DNA of 52,506 nucleotides, from contig JADHTQ010000028.1 of NCBI GenBank assembly GCA_016784965.1, forward strand, positions 1 to 52,506, read 5' to 3'. Source of the stretch: Bacteriovoracaceae bacterium (GTDB lineage Bacteria > Bdellovibrionota > Bacteriovoracia > Bacteriovoracales > Bacteriovoracaceae). Made by a program: the position numbers and the translations under genes. This document shows, piece after piece, positions 25,284 to 34,055 of this stretch (position 1 is the first letter of the stretch; each line of letters begins with the position of its first letter). The notes beneath the pieces were generated by a model. It was given only the letters and a program-made list of their open reading frames with translations, did no database searches and had not been told where the DNA came from.

Positions 25284-27959
25284 TTAATAAACTGTATAGA
25301 ATTCTCTGGCGTATGGGTACCAATCGTATTGATAGTCTTTGGCCTTTTTGTTTTTAAAACATTTTACAGTTATATCTTTTCTGATCGTTTTAGATTTCGA
25401 TACGTAGTCCATTAAATTGTCAAAGATTTCTTCTGCTTTATATTTTCGCAATTTTCTGACCACAAGTTTCTCGAAGACGGTGTCATCTGGTACCAAGTCT
25501 ACATCGACAACATTGATCCAACGTACACCGCGGGTAGCTGTGATGTGAGTAAATTTCTTGACTCCATCTTGTGCGCGTATTTGAGGTGACGTGACAAGAT
25601 AACGATCAATGTACTTGGCCCCACAGTTGTTTTTTTCAAACTTTCTACGCTTTTTGCGATTACAGGGGACACTCACTCCGCTCATTTTGCTCATTTTACC
25701 AGTAGCGTATCTACCAAGAACTTCTAAGGGAGTCCCAGGTCTTAATGTTTTATCAATAGTTCTGCCTTTATACTCAAATGGTTTGGGTATTTTCACGGCT
25801 ATTTTTGAGTTGAAATATCTATATAGTCGAACTTTGCTTGGAGCATACGCTTCCCATCGTGAGTTATTTACTCCCATGGGTACACTCTTTCCCCGATCAT
25901 CTAGCCTGAACTCTCTGCCGTCTTTGTCGGTGGTATTTGCCGCCAAACCAATTTGACATCGCCCGATGCTATCTTTTTCAATTTTTCCGCTTGTAATATA
26001 ATGAGAGAGCTTACTTTTTTTAACCTTTGCGTCTACAACGCTCAATTTACCATGCCGATTGTCCCTCACACCTATAACCTTGACCATATTTTTTCCCAAA
26101 TCCACAGTGGCAATCGCTTTAAATTTAACTTTATATCCCTCTTTCTTTGGTACACTCAAAGTAGCAGGTGGCATAACCTCAGGATGCTTAAAAGGGTGGT
26201 AGGGCTTTAAGTAGACCTCAGTAAAACTGTTAAACGTTGGCATTACATGAGCAGTAAATTCCTTTTTTTCGAAACCCAAGATGTCAACTTCGTATTTTAA
26301 TGGATAACCTAAAAAACCTGGTTCTTCTGCCTGAAATCGATCTTCTGCTTTTTGAGTCCTTGGGCGAAACACCTCTTTATCACTCATTTTGCCGATATGG
26401 TAGTATGAAAGAGAGTATAAATCTCCGGGAATGAGACCTTTTGGATTGGTAGCTTCTCCTCGTACATAGGTGGAATCTTCTAGCTTTGCTTTTTTTATGA
26501 TTCTACCATTATCTGGAAGTGTGATCTTTACATCACCTTTTCTTTTTTTATTATCTCTACGAATTTTAACAGGTCTTTGGTAGCCATCGGGGAAAATAAA
26601 CCTTATTTCAGAGGTGAAATTTTCAAGTTTGGCAGGGAAATACTTAATTTTTTCATCCCTCGACAGTTCGTAATGGGTATTTTTACCTTCAATTTCTGCA
26701 AAGTATTGTTTATACACTTTCTCAATAATTGCCCATCCTGGGTGCCCAACATAATTATCAAGTCTGATGTCCGCCATTCCGACCATTACACCGCTGAATC
26801 TATCGTCGTCGGTAACTGCATCAAGAAGCGGAAGAGGAATGGGGACGTGAAGCGCATTTATGGGATAATAAGCACCGTCAATTGTAGTTCTGCCTAGTAG
26901 GTTTGGACAACCGGGCCAGCGACTTTCGAGGTTATAGATGAAATTTAGTCTAGCTTCAGGGGCACCTACAATTATGTCCTGTTCATAGATTTCTGGTTGG
27001 ATAAAGTCCTCGAACATCTTTTTTGTAGCAATGGCCACGCCTGGTAGATCTCTGTATACGTTAGTGCTAAGGCCTGCAACATTGATAATTTTTAGTGATT
27101 TTGGATAGGGATTGTTCCATTTGGAGTATTCGATATCGGGATTTTTGCACCACTGTTCTTTGTTCGGGCGATTACTCATAAATAGTCGTTGCCAAGCCGT
27201 TCCCCGGCTGCCAACTTGTAAGCGTGTAACTTGCTCTTCGGGTAATTTTCCCATAAGGCGATCATAGAATTTAGCTTTTAATTTTCCTCCAAAATCAGTT
27301 AACGATTTCTTACTTCTATCTCTGGCCAGTTTCTTAGAGTTGTTGGCAGTAGCGGAGCCCCAAAATGGGCTGCCAAGGCTAATAATTCGATGAATATTAG
27401 TAGGTGTATTGAGATCCTTCATAGCGCCGTCGGGGTCCGCGAGGTTTGCTGCTTGCCTCAAGGCCGTTTTTGTTCCCAATTCGTTATAGATTTGTGCTGC
27501 CTTATCATATTTGCATCGTTTCCGTTGCTTTAAGTCCATCCGTAGGCATGAATTCAAATACACCATGCTTACAAGACCTCCCTGGCTGTGTACGATAAGT
27601 GAGTAGGGTGTATTTTCAAAATCGAGATTGTGTTTATAAAAGTAATTAATAATTTTTGCATTAATTATTTGGGCAAAGTCGTAAGGGTGTAGTTCGTCAT
27701 ACTTGGCAACGTCATCTTTGGGTGCTGTAGGGTATGTTAGAGAGGTAATCATCAAATTTCTACTTGGAAAGCTTCTCTTCAATACCTTATCGAGTTCCCC
27801 AAAGGTGTCTGAATTGCCCATTAAACCATGAATAAAGAAAATGACGTGTGCGTTATCTGCGGTAGATGCCAGTTGTCTGTTGGCAGAACCTTTGCCGTTA
27901 TACAGCTGACCTTGAGAACAGCTTACAAGGACGAGAAGTAAGATAATGTAGGACCTCAT
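25284..27959 (-). CDS. Large lipase/esterase-like lipoprotein (alpha/beta hydrolase)
   Basis: The N-terminus MRSYIILLLVLVSC is a lipoprotein signal with Cys14 at the lipobox. An alpha/beta-hydrolase domain follows: VIFFIHGLMGNSDTF (~39-53, oxyanion region) and YSLIVHSQGGLVSM with the nucleophile Ser125 in GxSxG form. A later LGSPFWGSATA resembles lipases that act on acyl chains. Candidate catalytic His and Asp lie around YVGHPGW (~405) and TDDDRFSG (~385). The C-terminal ~450 residues are beta-rich, without a named domain, and contain a few Cys. At 891 residues it is far larger than a simple lipase. AAGGAG sits six bases before the ATG. Phospholipid or ester hydrolysis in the envelope is a guess. 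Confidence 0.7.
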   Translation of the reverse strand: MRSYIILLLVLVSCSQGQLYNGKGSANRQLASTADNAHVIFFIHGLMGNSDTFGELDKVLKRSFPSRNLMITSLTYPTAPKDDVAKYDELHPYDFAQIINAKIINYFYKHNLDFENTPYSLIVHSQGGLVSMVYLNSCLRMDLKQRKRCKYDKAAQIYNELGTKTALRQAANLADPDGAMKDLNTPTNIHRIISLGSPFWGSATANNSKKLARDRSKKSLTDFGGKLKAKFYDRLMGKLPEEQVTRLQVGSRGTAWQRLFMSNRPNKEQWCKNPDIEYSKWNNPYPKSLKIINVAGLSTNVYRDLPGVAIATKKMFEDFIQPEIYEQDIIVGAPEARLNFIYNLESRWPGCPNLLGRTTIDGAYYPINALHVPIPLPLLDAVTDDDRFSGVMVGMADIRLDNYVGHPGWAIIEKVYKQYFAEIEGKNTHYELSRDEKIKYFPAKLENFTSEIRFIFPDGYQRPVKIRRDNKKRKGDVKITLPDNGRIIKKAKLEDSTYVRGEATNPKGLIPGDLYSLSYYHIGKMSDKEVFRPRTQKAEDRFQAEEPGFLGYPLKYEVDILGFEKKEFTAHVMPTFNSFTEVYLKPYHPFKHPEVMPPATLSVPKKEGYKVKFKAIATVDLGKNMVKVIGVRDNRHGKLSVVDAKVKKSKLSHYITSGKIEKDSIGRCQIGLAANTTDKDGREFRLDDRGKSVPMGVNNSRWEAYAPSKVRLYRYFNSKIAVKIPKPFEYKGRTIDKTLRPGTPLEVLGRYATGKMSKMSGVSVPCNRKKRRKFEKNNCGAKYIDRYLVTSPQIRAQDGVKKFTHITATRGVRWINVVDVDLVPDDTVFEKLVVRKLRKYKAEEIFDNLMDYVSKSKTIRKDITVKCFKNKKAKDYQYDWYPYAREFYTVY

Positions 27960-28132
27960 GCTTGTCTCCTTAATTTATATTGCTAATAATTTATTAAATA
28001 TTTTGGTTAATTATACACCACAACAAAGTAGAGTATCGGTATTAATTGAAGAAGAATGAACATTTTTTAGGTTTTTGTAAACTTTACGTGTTGCGCCATG
28101 GGTTAATCGGCTGGGGATGAGGCTTATATCCC

Positions 28133-29383
28133 TTAAAATAACTCGTATTTGAGAAGGCGACACTCAATATTGCCGTTATACATGGTAATGCGCCTTGATG
28201 TTTGCAGGGAAATACTTTTTCGAAGTTCAAGATTGCCTGTAAAAATATAAGCTCTAAACTGTTTGAAATTTCTTTTTAAATTTTCCCCATAGTCGTGATA
28301 AAGATCCCTTAGTCGATCATCGTCTTCTTCCATTCTCTCTCCATAAGGGGGATTGCAGATTACAATGCCAGATCTTCTGCCAACTGGTCGAAGTGACCTT
28401 GCATCTTTTCTGGCCAGTGGAATGATGCTTGGAGGAATTACAGCACGTCTTAAGTTTTTTTCAGTGGCCTTGAGTGCCCCGCTTGATATGTCAAATCCAT
28501 AGAAAACATTCGTCTTATAGGTGCTCCACTTTTTACCCCAGATTTCATGTTTGGCCTGCACCCGCTGTCTGAATTTTTTGACAAGGCCCTGATTTTTTTG
28601 GAACCACTTATGTTTCATGAAAGCAAATGGCGTAGCGTTGTGTTCAACAATGTCTTTGATTTTTAAAAATGTTGGAGGGACTCTTTCTTTTATCAAAAGG
28701 GCTTCGATAAGCAGTGTGCCTTGTCCACACATACTATCAATAAAAGTATCTTTTTTGGGATCCCAATCTGTAGATAGAATTATCCCTGCGGCCAAATTTT
28801 CCCTCATTGGAGCAGAGTGTTCTGCCCTCCTGTAGCCCCGATTGCTAAGCGGTTCATTGCCACAAAGGTCAATGAGAATTCTCCCATTCCATTGTTTGAG
28901 CTTATTGCGTCCAGTCTTATGCTCAATTCTAAGCAAAAATGTTATCTCAGGTTCGTTTAGATCGACGTCTGGTCTTTTTCTAGTTACCTCTCTAAATTTA
29001 TCTACAATCCCGTCTTTTAAGATTTGTGAAATAGCAATAGAGTTTCTAAAGCTGCTACTGGCAGCGTAGTCAAGCAGTGTGTTGATTTTAAATGTCTGTC
29101 TTAAGGAAAAAAATGAGGGCCAATTTTGTTTTTTTGCCCAATGATAAATATCCTTTTCTTTACCAAATTCGAAGTTATAAATTTCTTTAAAAACTCTACT
29201 GGCAATGCGTGACTCTAAAATGACTTCAAAGGCCTTCATTTCTTCGGCTTGAAATGAAACGCCCCCTTTGTGAATTTTAACGTCACTAATTCTTTGTTTT
29301 TTAATTTCATCGACAAGTAGTTCTTCCATTGCTCTTGGGCAAGAGGCGAAATATGTTGGTTTTGGACGATCAGTGTAATTCAT
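28133..29383 (-). CDS. rlmL: THUMP-domain RNA guanine-N2 methyltransferase (RlmL-like)
   Basis: Methylates a guanine in 23S rRNA in its family role. The N-terminus FASCPRAMEELLVDEIKKQ is the ferredoxin-like/THUMP start; THUMP spans about 45-160. The methyltransferase domain has the SAM-binding DTFIDSMCGQGTLLIEALL (~212-230), the DISSG acidic strand, and the catalytic NPPYGERM motif (~346). At 416 residues it equals the N-terminal RlmL half of the E. coli RlmKL fusion (or YpsC-type) and lacks RlmK. GGAGG lies six bases before the ATG, within a small hairpin. Confidence 0.85.
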   Translation of the reverse strand: MNYTDRPKPTYFASCPRAMEELLVDEIKKQRISDVKIHKGGVSFQAEEMKAFEVILESRIASRVFKEIYNFEFGKEKDIYHWAKKQNWPSFFSLRQTFKINTLLDYAASSSFRNSIAISQILKDGIVDKFREVTRKRPDVDLNEPEITFLLRIEHKTGRNKLKQWNGRILIDLCGNEPLSNRGYRRAEHSAPMRENLAAGIILSTDWDPKKDTFIDSMCGQGTLLIEALLIKERVPPTFLKIKDIVEHNATPFAFMKHKWFQKNQGLVKKFRQRVQAKHEIWGKKWSTYKTNVFYGFDISSGALKATEKNLRRAVIPPSIIPLARKDARSLRPVGRRSGIVICNPPYGERMEEDDDRLRDLYHDYGENLKRNFKQFRAYIFTGNLELRKSISLQTSRRITMYNGNIECRLLKYELF

Positions 29384-29386
29384 TTT

Positions 29387-29399
29387 GCGCCTCCGGCGC
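29387..29399 (-). promoter_or_regulatory. Small hairpin around the rlmL ribosome site
   Basis: GCGCC (29387-29391) and GGCGC (29395-29399) flank TCC, so the ribosome site GGAGG straddles the loop and one stem arm on the minus strand. A five-pair G/C stem may lower initiation. Confidence 0.3.
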
Positions 29400-29448
29400 T
29401 ATAATAGTTTAAGTAAAGTTTTTTTGTTGTTGTTATGCTGAAACTATC

Positions 29449-30267
29449 TTAAAAATGCTCAGCAATTTTCATTGCCAGAGTCGGCGATGCATATTTCAAC
29501 AATGCCACACTATTGACCACTTTGTCTAAGTGTCTTGTGGATTTACTGAAGAAATAACTTGAGACTTCATTGTCTTTTAAAAAAACGGTATGACCCTTGC
29601 CGGCAAACTTTCTTAGAATAAATTCAGAATCTAAAAAGCAAATTTCGCGGATCATAAAATTTTTAGCAAGGTAAATTATGATGCAATGATCACTAAGATC
29701 AACCAAGGTTTTTTTGATTTTAATACCTTTGGGTGATGAGTTGTCATTCCAACTGACTTTTACCTCTATCCTGACATCATTTGAGATGAAATCAAATCCT
29801 CTCTGAGAGGTTGATTTTTTTTGTTTTAATCCAAAGATGCTCCTTACATACCATTCTCCGAGTTGAACGGGCAGGTTTTTACCATTTAGGAGGATCTTAT
29901 GTGTGCGTAGCGTCTCGTAGAATTTGTTGACTTGTTCGATTGAGTTTAGAATTAACTGATCATCTGGTTTTTGAAGGAGAGTTATTTTTTTAACAAATTT
30001 TTGAGTGAGCTTTCTTGAAAATTGTTTCTCAAACCAACTAGGAAAGACTTCGCTTGTGATAAAATCACAAGCTTCATAGATAAATCCGTTAGAAGTTAAT
30101 TGAAGTGCCCCTTCAAGACCGTCTACTTTTTTAATAAGGTATCTAAGAGGTGCAAATTCTTCAGGTTCTTTGCCTTTGACAAAAAAATCATCACGGTCAT
30201 AGTCGGAACTTCCGTGAGTTTTTTCACAAAATACACTAATCTGTGCAAATAGTTCTTCTACATCCAT
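29449..30267 (-). CDS. Predicted PD-(D/E)XK nuclease-like protein
   Basis: I recognise no named family. The central region shows a restriction-endonuclease-like signature: E138 (QLGEWYVRSIF), D159 (RGFDFIS), then E168 and K170 in RIEVKVSW, spaced E-x20-D-x8-E-x-K. The strand GFDF...RIEVKVSW is how many PD-(D/E)XK nucleases present their metal site. The N-terminal ~120 residues are helical and charged. There is no signal peptide or membrane segment, so it is cytoplasmic. It stands alone with no methylase or helicase beside it. A DNA-cutting function is inference; a degenerate structural use is possible. Confidence 0.6.
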   Translation of the reverse strand: MDVEELFAQISVFCEKTHGSSDYDRDDFFVKGKEPEEFAPLRYLIKKVDGLEGALQLTSNGFIYEACDFITSEVFPSWFEKQFSRKLTQKFVKKITLLQKPDDQLILNSIEQVNKFYETLRTHKILLNGKNLPVQLGEWYVRSIFGLKQKKSTSQRGFDFISNDVRIEVKVSWNDNSSPKGIKIKKTLVDLSDHCIIIYLAKNFMIREICFLDSEFILRKFAGKGHTVFLKDNEVSSYFFSKSTRHLDKVVNSVALLKYASPTLAMKIAEHF

Positions 30268-30371
30268 GTTTTTCTTTTTCGTTAATTAGTTCTTGAGTAA
30301 TTGTAGCACTTTAGAAACATCTGTGTAAATATAAAACTATAATTCTTATCAAGAATTGGGGGGTGGGTGAT

Positions 30372-31016
30372 CTAGTCGATATTCTCTTCCCAAATTGTAT
30401 ATTTTGAACCTTCTCCAGTATTTGTATTGTAATAGAAAACTGGATTTGCGACTATTGGCTGGTTTAAATCTATGCCGTATATAATACCATTGTCGTCTTC
30501 CATTAAAAAAGCAGCATCATAACCAGTGTTTCCAGTCCACATAGGATAGCTACTAATTGCCCTATATGCAATTTGACATACCTTTTGAGCAATAGCCTGA
30601 TAGCTTGTTTCAACACTTCCGTCGCTTGGGCCATTTGGGTGTGTAATAACCCCGTAGTCGTCAACTCTGTTAAAGTATCCACCATCCAGAACTTCGCCAA
30701 ACTCACTGTATCTAATGAGTCCCCAATCATCTACAATTTCAGCAAAGAAAAACGTATCGTTATGAAAAGTCATTGAAGGGTACCACTTATTATAAAAGTT
30801 ACCATTACAAACTCTGTCTCTGAAATCCTCAAAAAAATAGACATTTTGTAGATAGTTAACAGGATTGTGCCTGATGTCTCCAAGTGGAGGCATCTTCAGA
30901 GCATTATCTGAAGTACTATCTTTACTATTAAATTGATTATCATCACCACCACAAGCGGCCAGCAAAAAACTAAAGATTACAACAGCTAGTATGTTTTTAA
31001 TAGTCGCGGTTTTCAT
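30372..31016 (-). CDS. Hypothetical lipoprotein
   Basis: The lipoprotein signal (IKNILAVVIFSFLLAAC) leads to GGDDNQ, with Asp at +4 of the mature end. The ~195-residue mature part is rich in Tyr, Asn and Asp, with two Cys, and matches no family I know. ATG at 31016 follows GGAGG by four bases; the longer TTG frame would contain that site. It is monocistronic. An envelope location is all that can be said. Confidence 0.65.
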   Translation of the reverse strand: MKTATIKNILAVVIFSFLLAACGGDDNQFNSKDSTSDNALKMPPLGDIRHNPVNYLQNVYFFEDFRDRVCNGNFYNKWYPSMTFHNDTFFFAEIVDDWGLIRYSEFGEVLDGGYFNRVDDYGVITHPNGPSDGSVETSYQAIAQKVCQIAYRAISSYPMWTGNTGYDAAFLMEDDNGIIYGIDLNQPIVANPVFYYNTNTGEGSKYTIWEENID

Positions 31017-31110
31017 AACGCCTCCGATCAAAAGATCAAACTTAAATGAATATATGACTTAATAATGCAATAAAGATGCCAGTTATTAGAGGTAGGGAAA
31101 GATTTCTATA

Positions 31111-31139
31111 TTCAAGTATATAGGCAAACAAGATACAAT
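31111..31139 (+). promoter_or_regulatory. gpmI: Possible promoter of the glycolytic operon
   Basis: TTCAAG (31111-31116) and TACAAT (31134-31139) are 17 bases apart, about 70 bases before gpmI. The -10 is a good match and the -35 weak. Confidence 0.35.
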
Positions 31140-31208
31140 AATTACATACATATATAAGTGACGATTGTAAAAAAGATGTACATTTGAGGGCAGTACTGGA
31201 GGCGAGTT

Positions 31209-32753
31209 ATGAGTTCGATAAAAAACTTGGGAAACAGGGTACTCCTTGTGGTAATGGACGGATATGGAATAAATCCAGACTCCCCAAAAAATGCCATTAT
31301 TGATGCCAAAACACCAACCATTGATGAGTTGTTTGCCAATTATCCCTATACAACAATTGAGGGAGGGGGCCTTGCAGTTGGTCTTCCAGAAGGTGTAGCA
31401 GGAAATTCTGAGGTAGGACACATGAATTTAGGCGCCGGCAGACCCATAAGGCAAGATTTGGTACGTATCAATGATGCGGTTCAAAGTGGAGTTCTGAAGG
31501 ATTTACCCATGATGAGAGAGCTTATCAATCATGCGAGCACTCACTCAAAAAAAATTCACTTGATGGGCCTATTATCTGATGGGGGAGTACACTCTGATAT
31601 CTCGCATATTAAAGAAATTATTAATTTGTTAAACAATGAAAATAAAAATTTTAAGATTTATTTCCATGCTTTAATGGATGGCAGGGATACTCCCAGAGAT
31701 AGTGGGGTTAAATATGTGCAGGAGTTACAAACTGTACCAAATTTTACTTTTGCCTCAATGCAGGGTCGGTCTATTGGTATGGATCGAGATAAACGTTACG
31801 AAAAAACAGAAGTCGCGTATAGGATGCTTACAGGTCAAGGGACCATTTTGAACGTCGATCCCATAAGCTACATTCAAAGTGAATATCAAAAAGAGATTTA
31901 TGATGAGTTTATAACCCCGGTACTATTTGATGATAATTGCAAAATCGGAAGTGATGACACTGTATTTTTTTGTAACTTTAGGCCAGATCGTGCCATTCAA
32001 ATTACTCAGTCTTTTACAAAGAAAAATTTCGATGAATTTGATACCTCTATACAGCCTTCATATTACCTATGTATGACTCCTTATATAACAGATGAAATAA
32101 TCCTACCGATTCTTTTTGATAAAGAGCCTCTTTCAAATGGGCTGTCTGAGTTTTTATCCAATATGGGGATAGAGCAACTCAAGATTGCCGAGACTGAAAA
32201 ATATGCACATGTTACGTATTTTTTTAATGGTGGAAAAAAGGATCCATATCCCGGTGAGCAAAGGATTTTAGTTCCCTCTCCTCAAGATGTGAAAACATAT
32301 GATGAGAAGCCACAAATGAGTGCTTTTGAAGTCTGCGATAAATTGCTGGATAAATTAGATGATGAAGCGATCAAGTTCTATCTGGTAAATTTTGCCAATG
32401 CTGACATGGTAGGACATACAGGAAATTATGAGGCTGCTGTAAAAGCTGTTGAGAGCGTTGAAGCCTGCATAAAAATGCTAGTTAAAAAATGCGACCAGCT
32501 AGGAGTTCCAGTTGTTATAACGGCAGATCATGGAAATAGTGATCAAATGATCCATGGTGATGGCGGTCCTCACACTTCACACACAGATTCCCCTGTACCA
32601 ATATGTATATATCACAAAACACTTAAAAACTCTGAAGTCAAAATGAATACTTCGGCTACAGCTTGGGCATTAAAAGATATTGCACCGACAGTGCTATATA
32701 TAATGGGTATTGAGTCACCAGAAAACTTTGAAGGTAAAAATATATTTATATAA
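31209..32753 (+). CDS. gpmI: 2,3-bisphosphoglycerate-independent phosphoglycerate mutase
   Basis: Interconverts 3- and 2-phosphoglycerate in glycolysis. All metal-site blocks are present: VVMDGYG (Asp), GNSEVGHMNLGAGR with the phosphoryl-accepting Ser, NADMVGHTG (Asp/His), ITADHGNSD (Asp/His), and HTSHTDSPVP. Its 514 residues are standard for the Mn2+-dependent alkaline-phosphatase-fold enzyme. GGAGG precedes the ATG by six bases. It heads an operon whose four genes are separated by only 3-21 bases, all for lower glycolysis. Confidence 0.96.
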   Translation: MSSIKNLGNRVLLVVMDGYGINPDSPKNAIIDAKTPTIDELFANYPYTTIEGGGLAVGLPEGVAGNSEVGHMNLGAGRPIRQDLVRINDAVQSGVLKDLPMMRELINHASTHSKKIHLMGLLSDGGVHSDISHIKEIINLLNNENKNFKIYFHALMDGRDTPRDSGVKYVQELQTVPNFTFASMQGRSIGMDRDKRYEKTEVAYRMLTGQGTILNVDPISYIQSEYQKEIYDEFITPVLFDDNCKIGSDDTVFFCNFRPDRAIQITQSFTKKNFDEFDTSIQPSYYLCMTPYITDEIILPILFDKEPLSNGLSEFLSNMGIEQLKIAETEKYAHVTYFFNGGKKDPYPGEQRILVPSPQDVKTYDEKPQMSAFEVCDKLLDKLDDEAIKFYLVNFANADMVGHTGNYEAAVKAVESVEACIKMLVKKCDQLGVPVVITADHGNSDQMIHGDGGPHTSHTDSPVPICIYHKTLKNSEVKMNTSATAWALKDIAPTVLYIMGIESPENFEGKNIFI

Positions 32754-32774
32754 TTAGATTTAGGAGGAATAAAA

Positions 32775-34034
32775 ATGGGAGAAGAGAATAATCAAACAGC
32801 AAGTGATAATCATATAAGGCCAACTAAAAAACTTGCTGATATTAAAAATTTCAAAGGAACAATCGGTATTTTAACTGGCGGAGGGGATGTTCCCGGACTA
32901 AATCCCGCGATTGCAGCAGTTACAATCAGGGCCATCCAAGAAGGCCATAAAGTTGTTGGCATAAGAAATGGTTGGGAGGGGCTAATAAATATTCATCGAG
33001 ATAGAAAAATTGAGGAGCAAGAAAGGATAACACTTTTAGATAGAGCTGCTGTTAAAAAAATTGCAAGATCGGGGGGAACGTTTTTACATAGCTCAAGAAC
33101 TAACCCCATTAAAGTTAGTAAAGACCTGGTCCCCAATCACCTAAAAGAGCAATACAATCAGGAGGTAAATGACCTTACCCCAGAAGTGTTAAAAAATCTG
33201 GAGTATTTAGGGATTGATTATATGGTCCCTATCGGAGGAGATGATACTTTAAGTTATGGGGCCCATCTTCATGGCCAGGGAGTGAAAGTAATTGCAATAC
33301 CTAAAACTATGGATAACGATGTTCCGGGGACAGATTATTGTATTGGATTTAGTACATGTGTAACCAGAACTGTTGAATATGTCCATCAACTAAGGACTTG
33401 CGCTGGATCTCACGAAAGGTTCTTAGTGGTAGAGGTGTTTGGTAGATATGCAGGCTTTTCTGCTCTAATTCCTACTATGGCCGGTGCTGCTGATAGGTGT
33501 GTTATTCCAGAACACAAATTTAACATAGATCGTCTGACAGAATTGCTACTAGAAGATAAAAGAAATCATCCAAGCAATTACTCTGTAGTTATGGTTTCTG
33601 AGGGAGCAATGTTTGAAGGTGGTGAAATGGTTTTTAGTGATCAACAAGTGGATGGTTTTGGTCATAAAAAATTAGGTGGTATTGGTGACTTGATATCCAT
33701 GAAATTGCGTGAGATCTCCCCTAAATATAATAACGGACAAGAAGTTCAAGTGATCAATCAACGATTAGGTTATATGGTACGTTCTGGTAATCCGGATGCC
33801 ATTGACTCCATTGTATGCATGGCCTTTGGGAATCTGGCGATGAACTTGATTGCTGCTGGAAAGTCAGGTCGAATGGTTTGTCTACGAAATGGTCGATATG
33901 AAAGTGTACCAATCGGAATTATAACATCAACTAAAAAGCTCGTTGAGGTTAAAAAATATTACAATGTAGAAAGGTATAGACCATGCTTTATGAATTTTGA
34001 AGATCGACCAATGTGGATCATGACAACTGACTAA
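32775..34034 (+). CDS. Phosphofructokinase with PPi-type donor signature
   Basis: PFK-family enzyme: GILTGGGDVPGLNPA near the N-terminus, GGDD at 154-157 and PKTMDNDVPGTD with Lys177. In this family Gly at the last position of GGDG plus Gly in PGT marks ATP use (E. coli Gly104/Gly124), whereas Asp plus Lys marks PPi use, as here (D157, K177). It therefore probably phosphorylates fructose-6-phosphate with pyrophosphate, reversibly. VEVFGRYAGFSA is the substrate/catalytic segment. Its 419 residues fit the long group of PFKs. It follows gpmI by 21 bases, with AGGAGG. Confidence 0.88.
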   Translation: MGEENNQTASDNHIRPTKKLADIKNFKGTIGILTGGGDVPGLNPAIAAVTIRAIQEGHKVVGIRNGWEGLINIHRDRKIEEQERITLLDRAAVKKIARSGGTFLHSSRTNPIKVSKDLVPNHLKEQYNQEVNDLTPEVLKNLEYLGIDYMVPIGGDDTLSYGAHLHGQGVKVIAIPKTMDNDVPGTDYCIGFSTCVTRTVEYVHQLRTCAGSHERFLVVEVFGRYAGFSALIPTMAGAADRCVIPEHKFNIDRLTELLLEDKRNHPSNYSVVMVSEGAMFEGGEMVFSDQQVDGFGHKKLGGIGDLISMKLREISPKYNNGQEVQVINQRLGYMVRSGNPDAIDSIVCMAFGNLAMNLIAAGKSGRMVCLRNGRYESVPIGIITSTKKLVEVKKYYNVERYRPCFMNFEDRPMWIMTTD

Positions 34035-34055
34035 ATGTGACAAGGACGTGAAACT

